Assembly (NCBI RefSeq): GCF_003243515.1
Contig: NZ_QFRA01000008.1
Span: 6,433 to 70,432, forward strand
Reading direction: 5' to 3'
Source of the DNA: Corynebacterium kroppenstedtii
GTDB lineage: Bacteria > Actinomycetota > Actinomycetes > Mycobacteriales > Mycobacteriaceae
DNA: 64,000 nt
Under the pieces are notes generated by a model, which had not been told where the DNA came from, made no database searches, and saw only the letters and a program-made list of their open reading frames with translations. The position numbers were made by a program, and so were the translations under genes. Of the stretch, positions 34,693 to 43,511 are shown one piece after another; the first letter of the stretch is position 1; every line of letters begins with the position of its first letter.

Positions 34693-35975
34693 CACGTCTG
34701 TCTCATTCACGTCGTAGCACACCCGCTACCCGTAGTGTGGCAAGCAACACGGCAGACTCGACGTCAGCACCTCACGACAGTACAGAATCTCCCTCTGCTG
34801 GTGCGTCGTCACGACCTGAGTCCGAGGTTGCACCACGAAGTTCGGATAGCGCAGTGACCGTGTCGAGAACTGACACGGCAGAAACACCCGCACCGCGCAA
34901 GAAACAAAGACTCCTCTGGCCGGACATCGGCAAAGGCATCTCCATCTTGGGTGTGTGTTTCCTCCATGCCACGATTTACACCCCCGACGGCGTGTACACC
35001 GCCGCGAACGCGGTCAATGACTGGTTGGGCCCGGTACGCCTGCCAATGTTCTTCATGGTGTCAGGGTTGTTTTCGTATAAGGTCCGACGCCAGACGCTCG
35101 GAGAACTCTGGCATTCGCGTCTCCGATTTTTGCTGATCCCTTACATCGTGTGGGCACCCCTGGAGCTCTGGTCCAAAATGTGGGCCAACAATTTTGGGAT
35201 AGATACTCACGAAATTGTCACGTCAGTTATCCACGGTGAATGCGGGCTCTGGTTCCTCCACTGCTTGGTTCTTTTCACCTTGGCCGTCTGGGTGACAAAA
35301 TGGTTGCCTGATCATTGGGCGCTGGTAGTCAGTGTTCTTCCCTGGTTGTGGCAGATGTCAAACCCTGTCACGCCGACGCAGTCGCACATTTTCAACTATA
35401 TGCCGGTCTATTTCGTCGGTGTCTTTATGCGGCCGGCATTACTGGCGCTCGCGCGGAAATGGCGGTCACCCTGGTGGTGGGGAGGAAGCTTCGCTCTCTT
35501 TTGGTGCACCAAGGTGGCTTATTCGCATTTCGGTGAAAGCTACGATCACCTCGTCAAGATCGGAATTGCTCACAACGACGCTGGCCAGCTCGATGTCCTG
35601 TTTTCGTCCATCCGAGCACTGGGAGCACTTCCGTTATCAATCTTGGTTTGTGCGCTCGTGGCACAGATCCCCCTCCTAGCGCGCCCCTTGCAATATATCG
35701 GACAGCGGACTTTGGTCATCTACCTCTTCCACATGACCGCGATGAACCTGACGTGGGATCGTGCTCTCTATGTCTACGGCATCCGTGAGGACGTGACCAA
35801 CTCCAGTGACACCGTCAGAATGGCGTGCATTCTCGGGCTCTTCATCCTGTGCCTGGCGTCGGGTTGGGTCGTCGAGCAGTGTAAGCGCTTGCCCGTCGTC
35901 GGCTGGACGATTCGTCCGTCAATCCCCTTTTTCCAGTTCCGCCTCCGGGAGCGCAAAGCAGCATCGGCATCGTGA
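34674..35975 (+). CDS. Acyltransferase-3 family membrane protein
   Basis: 433-residue protein. The first 70 residues are polar and Ser/Thr-rich; the rest has about ten hydrophobic helices with acyltransferase-3 features: RLLWPDIGKGISILGVCFLHA (helix 1 with the conserved His), PMFFMVSGLFSYKVRR and the loop RLRFLLIPYIVW. Such enzymes O-acylate extracytoplasmic sugars. Start ATG 34674 has GGAGGAG upstream; a longer frame from 34596 lies inside the previous gene and is rejected. Coupling to two mannosyltransferase genes suggests the acceptor is a mannolipid, which is an inference. Confidence 0.83.
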   Translation: MSASSVTRLSHSRRSTPATRSVASNTADSTSAPHDSTESPSAGASSRPESEVAPRSSDSAVTVSRTDTAETPAPRKKQRLLWPDIGKGISILGVCFLHATIYTPDGVYTAANAVNDWLGPVRLPMFFMVSGLFSYKVRRQTLGELWHSRLRFLLIPYIVWAPLELWSKMWANNFGIDTHEIVTSVIHGECGLWFLHCLVLFTLAVWVTKWLPDHWALVVSVLPWLWQMSNPVTPTQSHIFNYMPVYFVGVFMRPALLALARKWRSPWWWGGSFALFWCTKVAYSHFGESYDHLVKIGIAHNDAGQLDVLFSSIRALGALPLSILVCALVAQIPLLARPLQYIGQRTLVIYLFHMTAMNLTWDRALYVYGIREDVTNSSDTVRMACILGLFILCLASGWVVEQCKRLPVVGWTIRPSIPFFQFRLRERKAASAS

Positions 35976-36119
35976 TAAGCCACCATCGACGATGACGTGA
36001 TGGCTAGGGGATTCCGTTGAGGTAGCCGCCGTTGACACGGCCCACTATCGGCCTGCCCCCGTTGGACGAGACCAGCAAGCCAACGGCATCGCGGCACAAA
36101 AACCGTCGTCAAACTGGTT

Positions 36120-36138
36120 ACCCCGCGAGGAACGGGGT
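36120..36138. terminator. Short hairpin between the convergent acyltransferase-3 and plsC genes
   Basis: ACCCCG (36120-36125) and CGGGGT (36133-36138) form a 6-bp stem with a 7-nt loop two nt after the plsC stop. On the plus strand it is followed by CTTACTT. It is a weak candidate for a shared terminator; the rest of the 164-bp gap shows nothing. Confidence 0.35.
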
Positions 36139-36139
36139 C

Positions 36140-36865
36140 TTACTTAGGCTCGCTCCCTCGCAAGTAGCCTTTCCCCTCATTCAAGGCAGCTTTCACATCC
36201 GCTGCATAAAAGTCATGGACATACTCCTGGCCACCGAGGTGATGGAGAGACTCCATAATGTCGTCGGTAAATGTCCTGAGGCGCTCGTATTCGTCCTTAA
36301 TATGCATGTAGTCCAGAGGATCAAGCGGCTCCCCCACAGAGACTCCGACGCGAACCGGCCGCGGGAATAGGGAGCCAATCGGGTTAGCTTTCCGCGTGTT
36401 GATCATTGCCACGGGATAAACCTTCTGCCCCGACTCGAATGCCAACCGAGCGATCCCTGTCTTTCCGCGGTATAGCCGGCCATCAGGCGACCGGGTTCCT
36501 TCCGGGTACATGCCCATCAAGTCACCACGGCCAACCACCTTCAGCCCCGCATTCAACGCGTCCTGAGCTGCCTGACCGGATGAGCGGTCGATGGGGTACT
36601 GCCCCACCGACGAGAAAAACCAGGCCTGGATCCGGCCAACGAGCCCCGGCGTCGTGAAATACTCGCTCTTAGCAAGAAAAGTGATCTGGCGTGGGCATAG
36701 CAGCGGAAGATAAAACGAATCCATCACCGAGAGGTGATTGCTAGCCAAGATCGCTGGACCCTCCGAGGGGATCCGGTCGATGTTCTTCGTAAACGGCCTG
36801 TTCCATACCCGAAGAAAAGGACCGAAGAGAATGTATTTAAATGTCCAATACCAGCGATTATGCAT
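36140..36865 (-). CDS. PlsC-type 1-acylglycerol-3-phosphate acyltransferase (Rv2182c type)
   Basis: 241-residue membrane-associated acyltransferase. It contains the catalytic NHLSVMDSF (NHX4D) block, the FLAKSEYF block and the MYPEGTRSPDGRLYRGKTG phosphate-binding block, all typical of the LPLAT family. It is expected to make phosphatidic acid or acylate another lysolipid; a role in PIM/LM anchor acylation is possible given pimB' and the GT87 genes nearby. The start ATG 36865 has AAGGAAAG two nt away and overlaps the end of glk by 8 nt. The frame opens 14 codons earlier without support. Confidence 0.88.
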   Translation of the reverse strand: MHNRWYWTFKYILFGPFLRVWNRPFTKNIDRIPSEGPAILASNHLSVMDSFYLPLLCPRQITFLAKSEYFTTPGLVGRIQAWFFSSVGQYPIDRSSGQAAQDALNAGLKVVGRGDLMGMYPEGTRSPDGRLYRGKTGIARLAFESGQKVYPVAMINTRKANPIGSLFPRPVRVGVSVGEPLDPLDYMHIKDEYERLRTFTDDIMESLHHLGGQEYVHDFYAADVKAALNEGKGYLRGSEPK

Positions 36866-37838
36866 GACTTTCCTTGAAGCTATCTCGAGCCAAATCAGCG
36901 ACCCCAATCATACCGGCTTCCGCCCCTAATGTTGCCGTTTTGATCTCCGCGAGTGGCCGATGCCCTGCCCCCACCACATTATCGGCATAAGCCCGAAGAG
37001 CACGGGGCATAAAAAGGTCAGAGTCCGTAGAAACGCCACCCCCGATGACGATCAATGACGGGTCGAAAAAGTCCTGGACCATGGCCAGACCTCTGCCCAA
37101 CCACAGGCCAAAATCATCGACCACAAGTTTCGCTAGAGGATCCCCTTCCCGGGCAGCAAGGGAGACATGCCGGCCGGTGATCTCATCCGGACGTGTCCGG
37201 TAGTCGCGAAGTAAGTCAGAGTCTAAGTCAGTATGGGAACCGATCATTTCGCGAGCGGTCGTCGCCATTGCTGTCCCGGAACAGTAGCGCTCCAGGCAAC
37301 CCCGCTTACCGCATGAGCATTGACGGCCATCGGGAACTACGCAGATGTGACCAAACTCGGGCGCGGTACCGTACGCTCCCCGATAGATTTCGCCGTTCAC
37401 CATCAACGTGCCGCCAATGCCGGTTCCGATGGCAAATAGCACCCAATTGTTCTCGTCATAGGCGCTGCCGTAGCGATACTCGCCCCACGCGGCAGAATTA
37501 GCATCGTGCTCCAAGCGGACGGGGAGACGGAGCCGCTCCTCCAGACGGTCGACCACCTTCGCATCGCGCCAGGGAAGGTGGGGGGCGTACCGCACTGTTC
37601 GACAGTCCGGCGTCAAGAACCCGGCTACTGCCATCCCTACCGCAGCAATGTGGTGCCGGCGCTGTAAGTGTCGGACAATCTGCACCACACCGTCTTCCAG
37701 CGCATGTGATGAAGCCGGGGTCGGGATTTGCTCCGAATCGATGATTATCCCCTCGTCGGTAACAACCGCACCACGCAGGTTCGTACCACCAATATCAAAG
37801 CCGACAGTAAGCGGTCGGACAGAAGCGTGATCGGACAT
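36858..37838 (-). CDS. glk: ROK-family glucokinase
   Basis: Phosphorylates glucose. The 326-residue protein has the ROK N-terminal ATP site GFDIGGTNLRGAV, the catalytic EHDANSAAWGEY, FAIGTGIGGT and the zinc-binding CSCGKRGCLERYCSG. ATP-dependent glucokinase lies in this position in C. glutamicum; the related polyphosphate glucokinase is a separate family member, so glk is preferred. The frame begins at a TTG, but the next codon ATG 37838 has GAAAGG at 5 nt. It overlaps plsC and lies 96 nt after pimB'. Confidence 0.9.
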   Translation of the reverse strand: MSDHASVRPLTVGFDIGGTNLRGAVVTDEGIIIDSEQIPTPASSHALEDGVVQIVRHLQRRHHIAAVGMAVAGFLTPDCRTVRYAPHLPWRDAKVVDRLEERLRLPVRLEHDANSAAWGEYRYGSAYDENNWVLFAIGTGIGGTLMVNGEIYRGAYGTAPEFGHICVVPDGRQCSCGKRGCLERYCSGTAMATTAREMIGSHTDLDSDLLRDYRTRPDEITGRHVSLAAREGDPLAKLVVDDFGLWLGRGLAMVQDFFDPSLIVIGGGVSTDSDLFMPRALRAYADNVVGAGHRPLAEIKTATLGAEAGMIGVADLARDSFKESHA

Positions 37839-37934
37839 CAATACCTTTCGTTGAGGACCGCCGAAGAAAGAATCGTCTCAGTCAGTGGATAATGGCCTAC
37901 TTCCGACGACGTAACTGGCGAACGGCTAACTTAT

Positions 37935-39083
37935 TCAATCTAGCCCGTCGAATAAAACCTGGGCCAATTGCGGCCCTCTCACGGACCACGACCACTCCTT
38001 TTCGATGTATTCGCGGCCCTTGTGCCCCATCGCTGCAGCGCGTTCTGGTTGAGCAAGCAGCCCCGCGACGGCATCCACAATCTCATCGACATGTCGGCCA
38101 TTGACGACGATCCCCGTTTCCGAGGGACGGACTGTCTCTGGTGCTCCACCACCGTCTCCTGCGACCACAGGCACGCCGCATCCTTGGGCTTCAAGGAAGA
38201 CGATACCCAATCCCTCGACGTCCAATCCGCCGCCCAGCGTGCGGACTGGCATCGCGAAAACATCAGCGCACCGATAAAAATCCGGTAAGACATCGAAGGG
38301 AACAGGCCCCGTCGTGATGAGCGAATCACTGACCCCAAAGGCTGATGCGCGTGCGATGAGCGACTTTCTCCCTTGACCAGGGCCAACAATGAGAAGCTTC
38401 GCTGAAGGGATACGCTTCCGGATGCCGGGGAGAGCTTCCACAAGCATGTCTTGCCCTTTTCGAGGCACAATTCGCGAAATACATACGACGAGGGGACCGT
38501 CACCCAACCCGTATTGCAGACGGAGGCGGTCACCCGCCTCCCTATTCGGCGAAAACCGGGTGATATCGACCCCGGGTTGGAGCGATGACCACGCTGGGTG
38601 AGGTCCGAAGGCGCGACGTGTTCGCATCTGGGCATATTTGGACACGTAGGTCAGCATGTCGACGCGGGAACCGATCAGGCGAAGGACTTGCCGCACCCCT
38701 GGGATCATCGACCAGCCAATTTCGTGGCCATGCGTCGACGCCACGATCCGTCGGGCACCCGCTCGACGAGCAGCTGAAGCCATGAGGGCAAGTGGGGCGC
38801 TCGCACCGAACCACACAGTGTCAATTGACCAGGCGCGAATGATCTCGTGCATCCGTCGGGCTGTCATTGGGGTGGGCAGCATAACCCGACGCGGCCAACG
38901 AATGATGGTGAACGGAGCATCGCGGTCGAACACCTGGGTTGCGTTTTCGTCCTGGGTGGAGGCGAAAACGATCAGTTGGTCGGGGTCGAGTGCCTGAACA
39001 AACTCGTGAAGGTACGTCTGAATCCCACCCACGGTTGGTGGGAAATCATTGGTGACGAGCAAGACCCGACGAGAGTGACCCAT
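37935..39083 (-). CDS. pimB: PimB', GDP-mannose-dependent PIM1 alpha-1,6-mannosyltransferase
   Basis: Cytoplasmic GT4 (GT-B fold) enzyme that adds the second mannose to phosphatidylinositol monomannoside, giving PIM2, the LM/LAM anchor. The 382-residue product shows the N-terminal TNDFPPTVGGIQTYLHEF, HGHEIGW, the phosphate-binding SRIVPRKGQDML and the EX7E region VEGLGIVFLEAQGCGVPVV. The length matches the crystallised C. glutamicum PimB'. TAGAAT lies 8 nt before the ATG with no ribosome-binding site, so it may be leaderless although it follows the NlpC/P60 gene by only 29 nt. Confidence 0.93.
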   Translation of the reverse strand: MGHSRRVLLVTNDFPPTVGGIQTYLHEFVQALDPDQLIVFASTQDENATQVFDRDAPFTIIRWPRRVMLPTPMTARRMHEIIRAWSIDTVWFGASAPLALMASAARRAGARRIVASTHGHEIGWSMIPGVRQVLRLIGSRVDMLTYVSKYAQMRTRRAFGPHPAWSSLQPGVDITRFSPNREAGDRLRLQYGLGDGPLVVCISRIVPRKGQDMLVEALPGIRKRIPSAKLLIVGPGQGRKSLIARASAFGVSDSLITTGPVPFDVLPDFYRCADVFAMPVRTLGGGLDVEGLGIVFLEAQGCGVPVVAGDGGGAPETVRPSETGIVVNGRHVDEIVDAVAGLLAQPERAAAMGHKGREYIEKEWSWSVRGPQLAQVLFDGLD

Positions 39084-39091
39084 GGGCTCAC

Positions 39092-39097
39092 ATTCTA
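39092..39097 (-). promoter_or_regulatory. -10 element before pimB'
   Basis: Minus-strand TAGAAT ends 8 nt before the pimB' ATG, within the 29-nt gap after the NlpC/P60 gene. It could drive a leaderless pimB'-glk-plsC message independent of the upstream gene. Confidence 0.45.
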
Positions 39098-39112
39098 TGA
39101 AACATCGCTGCT

Positions 39113-40186
39113 CTAGTAGCGACGGGCCCCGTACACAGGCATCGAGTTCACTCCGACAACCTGTACAGGGATGCCGTAATCGGCAGCGTGGACGACCTTG
39201 CCATTGCCGATATAGAGACCGACGTGGGTGGCCCCTGGGTAGTATCCGATGACGTCACCGGGTTGAAGACCGTTCATGGATACGGGCGTTCCACCAGCCA
39301 TCTGAGCGCCGGACGTGCGAGGAATAGTCTTCCCCATTTGGCGGTATGACCAGTACACCAGGCCTGAACAATCGAACTCGTTCGGCCCGGCCGCACCCCA
39401 TGAGTACGGAGCACCGAGCTTCGATAGGGCCGCGTTGACAGCAGCGTTAGCCGATTGCTGGGCGGCCTTGATTTGGTCCTTACCCATGCGAATCGGGTTG
39501 TTCTTATCTTCCCACCGCCGACGCTCTTCAGCGGAGAAGTTATCGATCGCAGCCTTGATTCGAGCAGTCTGAGCTTTGAGCTCGTCCTGCTTGGCGAGCA
39601 ACTCTTTTTCCTGCTTATTCAACTCATCGGAAGCGTTCTGAGCAGCGTCTTTGGCTTTTGCGGCAACATCTCGCTCTTTGTTCGCCGCACTCGACACACG
39701 TCGGTACTGATCGAGCGTATTCTGCCGTCCGGTGGCAAGGGCGCTGATATACGATGCCCGGTCGATAGCGTCCTGCGGGTTCGCCGCACCAATATAGGCA
39801 GTGGTGGGGTCAATGCTGACTTGCCGGTAGCGCGACAACGCGATCTGATCCACCTTGGAGCGAATAGCGTTAGCTTTATCCGACGCCGTCCGTGCCGCGT
39901 CCGATTTGCTATCGACGTCGTGCTGAGCTTTCTTCAGCGTTTGATCAGCGCCTTTGATCTTTTCTTCAAGCTCTTTAATTTTTTCCGACGTCTGCTCGGC
40001 TTCGCGCGAAACCTCAGACATCTGCGCGAAAAGATCGTCTTTATTCGCCGGTGTCGCCGCCGAGGGGGCAGGATCGGCATAAGCAGGAGTCTGGCCGACT
40101 ACCGGAATAGCAAGAAAGGCTGGGAGGGAGGCCGCAGCTACCACCATTCGAGTACACCGCGACGGCAAAACCATACTGAGACGCAC
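39113..40186 (-). CDS. Secreted NlpC/P60 peptidoglycan endopeptidase with coiled coil (RipC/Rv2190c type)
   Basis: 357-residue exported hydrolase. A signal peptide (about residues 1-37, ending near AYADPAP) precedes a long coiled-coil region (about 45-230, rich in K, E, Q and A) and a C-terminal NlpC/P60 domain with catalytic FDCSGLVYW Cys, HVGLYIGNG His and a following polar residue near VVHAADYG. This layout is that of D-Glu-mDAP endopeptidases that split daughter cells and need activation through the coiled coil (FtsEX-type for RipC). Start GTG 40186 has only a weak ribosome-binding site. Repeated GGTTA(A/G)C motifs lie upstream. Confidence 0.92.
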   Translation of the reverse strand: MRLSMVLPSRCTRMVVAAASLPAFLAIPVVGQTPAYADPAPSAATPANKDDLFAQMSEVSREAEQTSEKIKELEEKIKGADQTLKKAQHDVDSKSDAARTASDKANAIRSKVDQIALSRYRQVSIDPTTAYIGAANPQDAIDRASYISALATGRQNTLDQYRRVSSAANKERDVAAKAKDAAQNASDELNKQEKELLAKQDELKAQTARIKAAIDNFSAEERRRWEDKNNPIRMGKDQIKAAQQSANAAVNAALSKLGAPYSWGAAGPNEFDCSGLVYWSYRQMGKTIPRTSGAQMAGGTPVSMNGLQPGDVIGYYPGATHVGLYIGNGKVVHAADYGIPVQVVGVNSMPVYGARRY

Positions 40187-40247
40187 GTGGATACTTTTAC
40201 CAGTTCCGCGTCAAAAAATCACCTTGACCAGTCAAAATGTTAATAAA

Positions 40248-40291
40248 GTTAACCGTGTGGCCAATGCGGTTAGCGTACATCGAGGTTAACC
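40248..40291. promoter_or_regulatory. Repeated GGTTAAC-like motifs upstream of the NlpC/P60 gene
   Basis: The plus strand has GTTAACC (40248-40254), CGGTTAGCG (40267-40275) and the palindrome GGTTAACC (40284-40291). These cluster 60-105 nt before the peptidase start. They may bind a response regulator such as MtrA, which controls cell-wall peptidase genes in this group, but I cannot confirm the consensus. Confidence 0.3.
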
Positions 40292-40364
40292 GATCCTATC
40301 GACGTCTGCCCATGCCGAGCGAAGCAGCACCGAGCCCTACAGATCCCGTCGGTTCTTTATATAG

Positions 40365-40392
40365 CAAAAAGCGCCCAGATCACCTGGGCGCT
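40365..40392 (-). terminator. Rho-independent terminator of the second NlpC/P60 gene
   Basis: Perfect 9-bp stem (AGCGCCCAG at 40370-40378, CTGGGCGCT at 40384-40392) with a 5-nt loop; the minus strand continues into TTTTTG. It ends the gene at 40485 and separates the two NlpC/P60 units. Confidence 0.88.
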
Positions 40393-40484
40393 CTAATCCT
40401 CAGCTGCGCTTAAGTAGCTGGAAGGTTGTTAGCCGCTATAGCCGGCCGCGTGCAACAAGCTCGTGCCGGGCTCAACAGCTCGCG

Positions 40485-41135
40485 TTACGCGTAGCGGGCA
40501 GCCGAGTAGGCCTGCATGGAGCTCAGCGGAACGACAGACACGGTCTGACCTTCCTGAGGAGCGTGGACAACATTGCCGCCACCGACGTAAACACCGACGT
40601 GGTTTCCGCCGTAGAAGCCGACGATGTCACCGGGCTGCAGCGCGTCGAGCGCAACAGGGGCGCCGCCCGCCAGCTGAGAGTTCGAGGTCCGAGGGATGGC
40701 TATGCCGACCTGGTCGTAGGCCCACTTCACGAGGCCCGAGCAGTCAAACGCTGCGGGGCCGGTGGCTCCCCAAGCGTAAGGGGATCCCTGCTTGGACTGA
40801 GCGGCGTCGGCAATCTTCTGGCCAACGCTACGCAAGGTCTCGATCGGATCGATGGCCGGAGCTTCAGCCGGTGCGCCCCCAATGTTTGCGGCGGTAGCGT
40901 CGGCGTTCGGGATGTTAGCCTGCGACATGTAGTCGTGGATCTGCTTGTTTAGCGCTTCCTGTGCCTGCTGAATCTGATCCGGAACAGTGACCGTGTACTG
41001 AGTGTTAGGAATCTGAACTTCAGCAGCAGATGCGTTGGCAGCGCCTGCGATTGCGGTAGTCGCGCTCAAACCCACAGCAGAAACTGCAGCAATTTTGCGG
41101 CCGGTGGAAGCGCTCAAGCGGCTACGGTTAGCCAT
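40485..41135 (-). CDS. Secreted NlpC/P60 peptidase (short form)
   Basis: 216-residue exported protein with a signal peptide (about residues 1-37, ending near ANASAAE), a short helical spacer and a C-terminal NlpC/P60 domain: GSPYAWGATGPAAFDCSGLVKW (catalytic Cys), GNHVGVYVGGGNVVHAP (His). The catalytic domain closely resembles that of the neighbouring longer peptidase, so the two look like duplicated peptidoglycan endopeptidases, this one without the long coiled coil. GGAG lies 8-9 nt before ATG 41135. A strong terminator follows the gene. Confidence 0.92.
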   Translation of the reverse strand: MANRSRLSASTGRKIAAVSAVGLSATTAIAGAANASAAEVQIPNTQYTVTVPDQIQQAQEALNKQIHDYMSQANIPNADATAANIGGAPAEAPAIDPIETLRSVGQKIADAAQSKQGSPYAWGATGPAAFDCSGLVKWAYDQVGIAIPRTSNSQLAGGAPVALDALQPGDIVGFYGGNHVGVYVGGGNVVHAPQEGQTVSVVPLSSMQAYSAARYA

Positions 41136-41595
41136 TCGTGTTTCTCCGATGCGTGTCGACGGTCAGATCTCAGGCGGCACCCGCCGCTCTGTAATGTCTC
41201 GAAAAGGTTACGAAATGGATACGCTCTATGTCCAACTCGAAACCCGGGCAGAGGGTTCATTCACCCCAACCACCATTCTGCAACCGAAACGTTATTTTCG
41301 AGCCGCCTTGTACACCACCATGATCGCCTTAACTTACAAGACCCTCTTGCGCTGGGGAAACGTCGCAACATGAGAGCAATTAATCGCTCTAAGGCGCTCC
41401 GGAATCTCACCGCCAATAATCCAAAATGTGATATCTATAACAGTTTTGTCATGAAACCTCATCGCTCCCACAGAACTCACGCGTTTCAGCCGTGAATCGG
41501 TCACAACGGACCTACATTTCGTCGCTACTCGAACTATGACTCTCCCCGTCTTTGTCACATACCTCTGTGTCCCATGAGCGTTGTACCCTCTCACT
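41136..41595. other. 460-bp divergent intergenic region
   Basis: This region separates the short NlpC/P60 gene (minus) from the nuclease gene (plus). No supported open frame is present. On the minus strand GGGGTGAAT (41259-41267) resembles one conserved element of c-di-AMP riboswitches, but the other elements were not found. A small inverted repeat GAGAGCAATTAATCGCTC lies near 41372-41389. Confidence 0.5.
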
Positions 41596-43491
41596 GTGAA
41601 CCGCGCCCGCACATCACTCGTCCCACAACATGGTGACTCCGTGAATTCAGACCACCCGTCATCTGACGCGCAGGCACATCTCCCCGTTTCTCCGACAATC
41701 AACCAGGACATCGCTGACTCCCTGATCGTCAACACGACATTCGTCGTGGTGGACCTCGAAACCACGGGTTTATCCGCGCACAAGGATCGCATCATTGAAA
41801 TCGGCGCCGTGAAAATTCATGGTGGCGAGGAAATCTCCCGCTTTTCTACCTTCGTCGATCCGGGTCGGCTCATCCCCCCGCTCATCACGAACATCACCGG
41901 AATCAGTGACGATGATGTTGATGGAGCACCAGAAGAAGCCCAGGCAGTCAAGGATTTCCTCGAGTTTGCACGCGGATCGGTTCTCGTCGCTCATAACGCC
42001 CGCTTCGATATTGGGTTCCTCCAAGCTGCATCGATGCGCGCACACATCACGTGGCCACAGCCAACTCACCTGTGCACATTGGTTCTTGCCCGAACGATGC
42101 TGGACCGCTCTGCCGTCGGGTCATTCAAACTGTCGTCTCTCGCGCGTCATTTTCACGCCACGACGACCCCCACGCACCGCGCGCTCGATGACGCCCTCGC
42201 CACAGTCACTGTGTTCCACGGCCTTCTTGAGGAGCTCGGTTCCCACGACATCATTCATGTCGGGGATATTCCCACGCGCCCCGGCCGAGGGGCCGCTGGT
42301 GCGTCGGTCTCCCAATCAGCGACTCCCGATGTCACGTCGATTTCTCCATCCCCCAACCGCTACCGCCACCTCATTGAGAACGTCCCCTCGACCCCAGGCG
42401 TCTATATTTTCCGTTCACACTCTGGTGAACCGTTATATATAGGTACAGCAGTGAACCTCCGGCGTCGGCTCAGACAATACATAAATGGCAATGACAAACG
42501 GCGCCTGATCCCGCACCTTCTCCCCCAAACTCGGAATATCGACACGATCGAATGTGCTCACGGCTTTGAGGCGGAAGTTCGCGAAGCAACACTAATCGCC
42601 CGATTCCGCCCGCCGTTTAACCGACGTTCTAAGGAACCGCGGCAGTATTGGTGGATTTCCGGCGCGCGTCCGCGTGCGCACGACGTCTCGCGGGCCACGA
42701 TCTCGCGCGATCCCCGTTCGCATAACGCTCTCGGCCCGTTTCGGACGCGCCAAAAAGCGACGACGGCGGCGCGGTTGCTCGGTATCGGCGCTCCGACTGC
42801 ATCCGGGCTCCCCGTCGACCAAGCCATCCATTGGCCATCGTCGTTATCGACCGCAGAGGAACGCATTGCTGCCTTCTTAAACCCTGACGGAGCCTTAGAT
42901 TCCGACGGCGTTGCCACTCCCGGCCCGGCTGACCTATCCGATGACATCCCCACCGGCGATCATTCATATCCTGTTCAGCCCCTCCAGGAGAACAGCCGAA
43001 GTCAAGGGGATAGACCTGACTACTACCAGCAATTGATCAATGTGGTCACCGACTTGGCATCGGACGGTCGTTTTCAACGCGCAGCTCTCACGCGGGATGC
43101 CGTTGCAGCCTTGTTATCGACGACGGCTACCGCGCAGGCCTACCGCGCTCTCGCCGGGACTCCCGAGATGAGGTTGACAGCGCCTGATGGCGAAGGCGGG
43201 TGGAACCTTGCGGTCGTACGTTACGGGCGGCTGGCGAGCGCGGGGCATGTTGCCAGAGGGGGCGCTCATGGGAACGCGGTGGATTTGCTCGTCGCCCATG
43301 CCACGCATGTTGAGCCGGATTCTTCCCCCCTTGGGGGCGCGAGCATTGAGCAGTTACGCGTGATCCGACGGTGGATGGAAAAACCCGGAGTGCGGCCAGG
43401 TCCTGATTGTGAGGGATGGTTCATGCCGGTCCTGGGCGCTGGGCGATTTGCCGCCTGGATAGATAAAGCCCAGAAAGCCACCGAGAGCTAA
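41596..43491 (+). CDS. DEDDh exonuclease fused to a UvrC-like GIY-YIG nuclease domain (Rv2191 type)
   Basis: About 631 residues. The N-terminal DEDDh exonuclease domain has VVVDLETTGL, VAHNARFDIGFL and THRALDDAL (about residues 48-225), as in DNA polymerase III epsilon. A GIY-YIG domain follows (STPGVYIFRSHSGEPLYIGTA, about residues 265-345), as in UvrC. The C-terminal 280 residues are conserved only in this actinobacterial family. A role in DNA repair or mismatch processing is likely but unproven. The start is uncertain: the frame opens at a TTG at 41581, GTG 41596 has TACCCT 6 nt upstream (leaderless), and GTG 41641 is also possible. Confidence 0.85.
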   Translation: MNRARTSLVPQHGDSVNSDHPSSDAQAHLPVSPTINQDIADSLIVNTTFVVVDLETTGLSAHKDRIIEIGAVKIHGGEEISRFSTFVDPGRLIPPLITNITGISDDDVDGAPEEAQAVKDFLEFARGSVLVAHNARFDIGFLQAASMRAHITWPQPTHLCTLVLARTMLDRSAVGSFKLSSLARHFHATTTPTHRALDDALATVTVFHGLLEELGSHDIIHVGDIPTRPGRGAAGASVSQSATPDVTSISPSPNRYRHLIENVPSTPGVYIFRSHSGEPLYIGTAVNLRRRLRQYINGNDKRRLIPHLLPQTRNIDTIECAHGFEAEVREATLIARFRPPFNRRSKEPRQYWWISGARPRAHDVSRATISRDPRSHNALGPFRTRQKATTAARLLGIGAPTASGLPVDQAIHWPSSLSTAEERIAAFLNPDGALDSDGVATPGPADLSDDIPTGDHSYPVQPLQENSRSQGDRPDYYQQLINVVTDLASDGRFQRAALTRDAVAALLSTTATAQAYRALAGTPEMRLTAPDGEGGWNLAVVRYGRLASAGHVARGGAHGNAVDLLVAHATHVEPDSSPLGGASIEQLRVIRRWMEKPGVRPGPDCEGWFMPVLGAGRFAAWIDKAQKATES

Positions 43492-43511
43492 CGGTTTAGT
43501 CATACGCGAAA

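Noticed and set aside
37979..38635. 218-residue minus-strand frame inside pimB'
   Set aside because: It is an alternate-frame shadow on the same strand as pimB', which has full GT4 motifs.
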